A stretch of 64,000 nucleotides of DNA from an uncultured Lachnospiraceae bacterium (GTDB lineage: Bacteria > Bacillota > Clostridia > Lachnospirales > Lachnospiraceae): contig CANOLA010000002.1 of NCBI GenBank assembly GCA_947566705.1, forward strand, positions 1-64,000. The letters run 5' to 3'. This document shows positions 59,902 to 64,000 of this stretch, one piece after another. Position numbers and translations under genes: made by a program. Each line of letters begins with the position of its first letter. Positions within the stretch are counted from its first letter, which is position 1. The notes beneath the pieces are model-generated. The model had not been told where the DNA came from. It did not search any database and saw nothing but the letters and a program-made list of their open reading frames with translations.

Positions 59902-60953
59902 GACCAAAGATTGGGCTGGACTGGGATGATGTGACTGCACCATTCAACAGTCTGGCGCTTGCCATGGCAAATGAAAAATACAATATAACGCCGCCGCTTA
60001 CGCTTTCAGAGATTGATTCCTGGGAGAATAAGGGGCGGGCTTCTGTGATTAAGGAGTTTTACGGATACGAGGAGCTTTATTACAGGCAGACGGTGAAGGA
60101 ACGCACGAAAAAGGCGGTCCGCAGACTGATGGAAATTGCGGACGTTTATTTTATTACAGCCGCGTACCCGCAGTTTATGGGAATCCGGGCAAAACAGATA
60201 CTGGAAGCATTTCCGGAGTTTCCGCCGGAAAACATTATTCTGGGAAATGCCAAAAACCTGGTGCAGTTTGATATTATATTAGACGATGCCATTCATAATG
60301 TCCTGGAAACTCCGGCGGCATATCCGGTACTGATGCGTAAGCCCTGGAACTGGAAAATGACAGGACTTTTATCCGTGAACGATATGACGGAATTTGTATC
60401 CCTGGTAAAACAGATTATCCATGTATCCCAGTCAGGACATGCAAAGCTGTCCGGTCCTGCCGTGCTTGCGCTTGTGGGACCTTCCGGTTCCGGGAAAAGC
60501 GAAATCACAAAGGAGCTTTGTAAGGATTCCCGTTTTGTCAGTCCCAAAACCTACTGCACGAAAAAAAGTGCAAAGCATCATTACCTGACAGAAGAGGAAT
60601 TTGAAAGCCAGCATTTTTTTGAACGTACCATGTATGCCGGAATCAAATACGGGACAAAGCGTGAGGATATCGAGGCTGTTTTAAACGGGGGACAGTATGC
60701 TGTCATGCCGCTTGACATGTGCGGGGCAATCGCAATGAAACGGCATTTCCAGACGGCAATTATTTATATTACCAAAGACAAGGAAACGCTGATTCAGGAT
60801 ATTTTACAGGAGGATTTTGACCTGGAAGAAAAAACCCTGCGGATTCTTTCCATTGATGCGGAAAAAAGAAACCGGGAAATCTGTGATTTCGTGGTGGATA
60901 ATACGGATAATGCGGGGACAAAGCGGATACTGGAAATTTTATCACAGGTATAG
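59895..60953 (+). CDS. Fusion of HAD-type 5' nucleotidase-like and guanylate-kinase-like domains
   Basis: Residues 1-170 resemble the 5'(3')-deoxyribonucleotidase group: LDWDDVTAPFNSLA with D9 and D11 as nucleophile pair, YFITAAYPQF, and IILDDAIHNV. Residues 188-352 are guanylate-kinase-like with the P-loop ALVGPSGSGKSEITKEL and the late RNREICDFVVDNTD. The usual GMP-binding pattern after the P-loop (TTRxxRxxE) is replaced by YCTKKSAKHHYLTEEEF. The substrate may therefore not be GMP. The gene overlaps the HD-GYP/GGDEF gene, suggesting a link with guanine nucleotide or c-di-GMP turnover. Confidence 0.82.
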   Translation: MLRPKIGLDWDDVTAPFNSLALAMANEKYNITPPLTLSEIDSWENKGRASVIKEFYGYEELYYRQTVKERTKKAVRRLMEIADVYFITAAYPQFMGIRAKQILEAFPEFPPENIILGNAKNLVQFDIILDDAIHNVLETPAAYPVLMRKPWNWKMTGLLSVNDMTEFVSLVKQIIHVSQSGHAKLSGPAVLALVGPSGSGKSEITKELCKDSRFVSPKTYCTKKSAKHHYLTEEEFESQHFFERTMYAGIKYGTKREDIEAVLNGGQYAVMPLDMCGAIAMKRHFQTAIIYITKDKETLIQDILQEDFDLEEKTLRILSIDAEKRNREICDFVVDNTDNAGTKRILEILSQV

Positions 60954-60985
60954 CATACTGGCATTTGGAAAAGAAAGGAAATGGG

Positions 60986-61882
60986 ATGGGAAATTTAACA
61001 GAGGAAGAAATAAGGGACAGGATTACAGACGGTTATGATGCGATGTGTGATTTTAATGAAAAGGGCGACTATAAAAAATCATTTGAAACCCTTTTTGAAA
61101 TGTGGGATATATTACCTGGAAACAAACTGGAACATGAAGAGAGCTATTCAGTTGTAGTGGGAATCATTGAAACAGCGATTGAATGCAAAAATAAAGAAAT
61201 CATGGCAGAGTGGATTGACAAAATGGACCGCATTGCAGAGCAAAGGGAAAAAGAAACCGGAGACAAAGGGGAAAAAGAATATTTTCATGGCAAAGTGGCA
61301 TATGAGCTTGGTAATTACGAGGAGGCACGAAAGAATCTGGATTTCGCAGTAAAAAACGGATGGCGCTTAACGGAATACGATAAAAAATATGCGGATTTTC
61401 TGGCAGGCAGGACCGCAGAAACAGTTCCTGAATCAAAATCCGGGAATCATGAAGGGAAAAATGACAGCGAACTGGATGAAAAGCTTTATAAAAAAATAAC
61501 GGGCCTGTGCGACAGAGGAGAGCAGTATGCGGATACAGGGGATTTTGGTGAAGCAAAACGGCTATTTCTTGCAGCACTGGAATATGTCCCGTCGCCAAAG
61601 TATGAATGGGAAGCCAGTACATGGCTGTATACAGCGTTAGGAGATGTATCATACCTTGACGGGGATTATGACAGCGCAGTAAACTATCTGAATGAGGCAT
61701 TAAAGTGTCCGGACGGACTGGGAAATCCTTTCATCCTGCTAAGGCTGGGAGAAAGCTTCTTTGAACTTCACAATAACGAAAAAGCAAAGAATTATCTGCT
61801 GCAGGCATATATGTGTGACGGTGACAGGATTTTTGAAGAAGAAGATGAAAAATACAAAAAGACGATTGAAGAATTATTATAG
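60986..61882 (+). CDS. TPR-repeat protein
   Basis: I start at the ATG at 60986 after AAAGGAAATGGG, giving 298 residues. The sequence is acidic and helical, with TPR-like units such as VAYELGNYEEARKNLDFAV (about 98-116) and SYLDGDYDSAVNYLNEALK (about 218-236). The last unit is LHNNEKAKNYLLQAYMCDG. There is no signal or membrane segment, so it is a cytoplasmic protein-binding scaffold. No partner is evident; the next element is the tandem 76-bp repeat. Confidence 0.85.
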   Translation: MGNLTEEEIRDRITDGYDAMCDFNEKGDYKKSFETLFEMWDILPGNKLEHEESYSVVVGIIETAIECKNKEIMAEWIDKMDRIAEQREKETGDKGEKEYFHGKVAYELGNYEEARKNLDFAVKNGWRLTEYDKKYADFLAGRTAETVPESKSGNHEGKNDSELDEKLYKKITGLCDRGEQYADTGDFGEAKRLFLAALEYVPSPKYEWEASTWLYTALGDVSYLDGDYDSAVNYLNEALKCPDGLGNPFILLRLGESFFELHNNEKAKNYLLQAYMCDGDRIFEEEDEKYKKTIEELL

Positions 61883-61884
61883 GA

Positions 61885-62036
61885 GGAAGGCAAATGCGAA
61901 GCATTTCTTAAAATGCCTTCCGACGCATGCCGCTGAGCGCAGCGAAGGGGCGATACCAAAGGAAGGCAAATGCGAAGCATTTCTTAAAATGCCTTCCGAC
62001 GCATGCCGCTGAGCGCAGCGAAGGGGCGATACCAAA
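61885..62036 (+). repeat. Perfect tandem duplication of a 76-bp nested-hairpin unit
   Basis: Units at 61885-61960 and 61961-62036 are identical. Each has an outer stem GGAAGGC/GCCTTCC around an inner stem AAATGC-GAA-GCATTT, followed by a second hairpin CGCTG-AGCG-CAGCG and the sequence AAGGGGCGATACCAAA. The units start two bases after the TPR gene stop and end 15 bases before metY. The architecture recalls the family at 19708, 25613 and 31428, but the sequence is different. Confidence 0.95.
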
Positions 62037-62051
62037 GGAGGAATTTAAATT

Positions 62052-63359
62052 ATGAGCAAAAAACATTATAAGGACAGAAAATTAAAATTTGAAACCATAC
62101 AGCTTCACGCTGGACAGGAGAGCCCGGACCCGGTAACGGATGCAAGGGCGGTTCCAGTTTATATGACATCATCCTATGTATTCCATAACAGTGAACATGC
62201 GGCGGACCGGTTTGCCTTAAGGGATGCCGGAAATATATATGGCAGGCTCACAAACCCGACCCAGGGCGTATTTGAGGAACGCATTGCGGCATTAGAGGGC
62301 GGTGTGGCAGCGATTGCAGTTGGTTCCGGTGCGGCAGCCTTAACCTATGCCTTTCAGACCGTTGCGCATGCAGGAGACCATATTGTGGCGGCGAAAAATA
62401 TATACGGCGGCACTTATAATCTGCTTGCACATACGCTCCCGGATTACGGAATCGAAACAACCTTTGTGGACCCGTTTGATTATGACGGGATTGAAGCTGC
62501 AATTAAGGAAAATACAAAGGCAGTTGAAATAGAAACACTGGGAAATCCGAATTCAGAGGTTGTTGATATCGAGCGTATTGCAGAAATTGCACATGCGCAT
62601 AACATCCCGCTTCTGGTGGATAACACCTTTGCGTCACCGTACCTTGTGCGTCCCATTACATACGGCGCTGATCTTGTGATTCATTCCGCAACCAAGTTTA
62701 TCGGCGGACATGGAACAGCCGTTGGAGGTGTTATTGTGGATGCAGGAACATTTGACTGGGCATCCTCTGACAAATACCCATGGCTGACAGAGCCGAATGA
62801 ATCCTACCACGGGGTCAGCTTTGCAAAAGATACAGCGCCGGCTGTTGCGGCTACCTATATCCGGGCAATTCTGTTAAGGGATATGGGGGCAACGCTGTCG
62901 CCGGTTCATGCCTTTATATTCCTGCAGGGACTGGAAACTCTTTCCCTGCGTGTGGAGCGCCATGTAGAAAATGCATTAAAGGTTGTGCAGTATTTAAAAG
63001 ACCAGCCGATGGTGGAAAAAGTCAGCCATCCGTCCGTTACAGAGGATGAAGAGCAGAAAAAGCTGTACAAAAAATATTTTCCGAACGGCGGCGGTTCTAT
63101 TTTTACCTTTGAAATTAAGGGGGATGCGAAAAAAGCGCAGGAATTTATTGATAATCTGGAGCTGTTTTCCCTGCTTGCAAATGTAGCGGACGTAAAATCC
63201 CTTGCGATTCATCCGGCGTCCACAACGCATTCCGAGTGCAGCGAGGCAGAACTTTTGGACCAGGGCATTAAGCCGAATACCATCCGCCTTTCGATAGGAA
63301 CAGAAAATATTGACGATATTATCGAAGACCTTGATGAGGCGTTTCGTGCCGTCAGCTGA
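62052..63359 (+). CDS. metY: O-acetylhomoserine sulfhydrylase (aminocarboxypropyltransferase)
   Basis: The PLP enzyme makes homocysteine from O-acetylhomoserine and sulfide. The 435-residue protein has KFETIQLHAGQE at the start, the PLP lysine in HSATKFIGGHGTAVGGV, and NPNSEVVDIERIAEIAHAHN. Length and the C-terminal SIGTENIDDIIEDLDEAF match MetY rather than cystathionine synthase. No SAM riboswitch is visible upstream; the gap holds only the repeat and the ribosome binding site AAAGGAGG. Confidence 0.95.
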   Translation: MSKKHYKDRKLKFETIQLHAGQESPDPVTDARAVPVYMTSSYVFHNSEHAADRFALRDAGNIYGRLTNPTQGVFEERIAALEGGVAAIAVGSGAAALTYAFQTVAHAGDHIVAAKNIYGGTYNLLAHTLPDYGIETTFVDPFDYDGIEAAIKENTKAVEIETLGNPNSEVVDIERIAEIAHAHNIPLLVDNTFASPYLVRPITYGADLVIHSATKFIGGHGTAVGGVIVDAGTFDWASSDKYPWLTEPNESYHGVSFAKDTAPAVAATYIRAILLRDMGATLSPVHAFIFLQGLETLSLRVERHVENALKVVQYLKDQPMVEKVSHPSVTEDEEQKKLYKKYFPNGGGSIFTFEIKGDAKKAQEFIDNLELFSLLANVADVKSLAIHPASTTHSECSEAELLDQGIKPNTIRLSIGTENIDDIIEDLDEAFRAVS

Positions 63360-63435
63360 CAGGAGTAGAAAAGAAGCGCTATTACCAGCTTTACTGTATG
63401 TAAAAGAAAAAATAGCTAAAAAAAATGAAAAAAAG

Positions 63436-63464
63436 TTGAATTTGCTACCAAAGGAGTATACAAT
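63436..63464 (+). promoter_or_regulatory. pta: pta promoter
   Basis: TTGAAT at 63436-63441 and TACAAT at 63459-63464 are 17 bp apart, 45 bp before the pta start. Confidence 0.75.
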
Positions 63465-63508
63465 AATTTTTAGTAAGCAAACTAAATGAAAGAGTGAGGA
63501 GAACGATT

Positions 63509-64000
63509 ATGTTTGGTTTTGGACAGCTGATTAATATCTTAAAAAAGAATCCGAAAAAAATCGTATTTACAGAAGGTAAGGACCCGCGGATTCTGGAAGC
63601 GGCATCAAGACTTCTGGCGAGCAGCTTCCTGCATCCGATTCTGGTCGGTGTGGAAGATGAAATCTATGCAGTAGCAGAAGAGAGCGGTTTTAATATACGT
63701 GGTGCAGAGATTATCAATCCGGCGGAATTTGACCGCATGGAGGAGATGATTGATTTATTCTGTGAACTGCGTAAAAGCAAAGGTGTGACAAAGGAGCAGG
63801 CAGCACAGGTTCTTTCGCAGAACAATTATTTTGGTACAATGCTGGTTAAGATGGGGCTTGCAGATGCACTGCTTGGCGGCGCGACATATTCCACAGCTGA
63901 CACGGTCCGCCCGGCGCTGCAGCTTATTAAGACAAAGCCGGAGAATTCCATAGTTTCTTCCTGCTACATTCTGGTGCGTCCGTCTGCAACAGGTGAAAAT
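63509..64000 (+). CDS. pta: Phosphate acetyltransferase, 5' part (cut by window edge)
   Basis: The ATG at 63509 follows GTGAGGAGAACG. The 164 visible residues begin MFGFGQLINILKKNPKKI with the family start KIVFTEGKDPRILEAASRLL and later YFGTMLVKMGLADALLGGATYSTADTVRPALQLI as two conserved pieces. The enzyme exchanges acetyl between CoA and phosphate for ATP production, usually with ackA next. The 3' part lies beyond the window. Confidence 0.96.
   Translation, partial: MFGFGQLINILKKNPKKIVFTEGKDPRILEAASRLLASSFLHPILVGVEDEIYAVAEESGFNIRGAEIINPAEFDRMEEMIDLFCELRKSKGVTKEQAAQVLSQNNYFGTMLVKMGLADALLGGATYSTADTVRPALQLIKTKPENSIVSSCYILVRPSATGEN

Noticed and set aside
61885..62036. CRISPR-like repeat
   Set aside because: There are only two units, directly abutting, with no spacers and no cas genes.
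61883..62051. SAM riboswitch before metY
   Set aside because: The gap is filled by the 76-bp duplication and a ribosome binding site; no S-box or other SAM motif is present.

Overview
The window looks like chromosomal DNA of an anaerobic, low-to-moderate-GC Firmicute, most likely class Clostridia and probably a Lachnospiraceae-type genus. The basis is mixed: a dgt-dnaG-rpoD-trmK run, a PASTA-kinase/PP2C/rsgA/rpe/thiN locus, a YlmC/YmxH-type protein, two-subunit aspartate carbamoyltransferase, the C5 route to tetrapyrroles ending at sirohydrochlorin, consensus SigA-type promoters with 17-bp spacers and strong GGAGG ribosome binding sites. No 16S gene is present, so the genus is not resolved.

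Positions 1-11,900 are accessory. An agr-type quorum-sensing locus comes first: a sensor kinase cut by the window edge and a LytTR regulator on the minus strand, then AgrB and an unusual AgrD-like peptide on the plus strand. The plus strand continues with a 31-codon ORF, a secreted protein of unknown function, a lipoprotein, and a larger exported protein that carries about nine WG repeats fused to a paralogue of that lipoprotein. A decayed stretch and a three-permease ABC exporter follow. The exporter lies between two ~180-bp direct repeats, each carrying the same frameshifted lipoprotein start.

Two tRNA genes (Val, Met) at 11,989-12,162 are followed by a two-gene ATPase/RloB module resembling the AbiL (RloA/RloB) phage-defence family. 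Then come nth, an AraC regulator, a FlK-like thioesterase, an sce7726-type protein and a DUF4422 protein. From 18,674 the content is mainly housekeeping: dgt, dnaG, rpoD, trmK, a TGS-domain nucleoside kinase, the RNase P RNA gene rnpB (minus strand), a zinc-dependent PLC-like protein, LacI-type regulator plus MATE exporter, a zinc-ribbon/DUF5685/J-domain trio, pyrBI, and a tetrapyrrole operon (34,121-41,892) with two DUF4230 proteins inside it. Next are priA-def-fmt-peptidase-rsmB-rlmN, stp-prkC-rsgA-rpe-thiN, ychF, ylmC, nrdR, yqeG, rpiB, efp, an HD-GYP/GGDEF protein, a HAD-guanylate-kinase-like fusion, a TPR protein, metY and the 5' part of pta.

The least expected signal is a small family of nested-hairpin repeats. 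Three copies (19,708; 25,613; 31,428) share flanks and a two-stage stem-loop whose outer stem differs by paired, compensating changes. One copy sits inside rnpB, apparently extending the P12 arm of RNase P RNA. A different nested-hairpin unit of 76 bp is perfectly duplicated in tandem before metY. Other points to follow are the atypical AgrD, the direct repeats flanking the exporter, a hairpin that contains the ylmC start codon, and a probable leaderless start for the tetrapyrrole operon.
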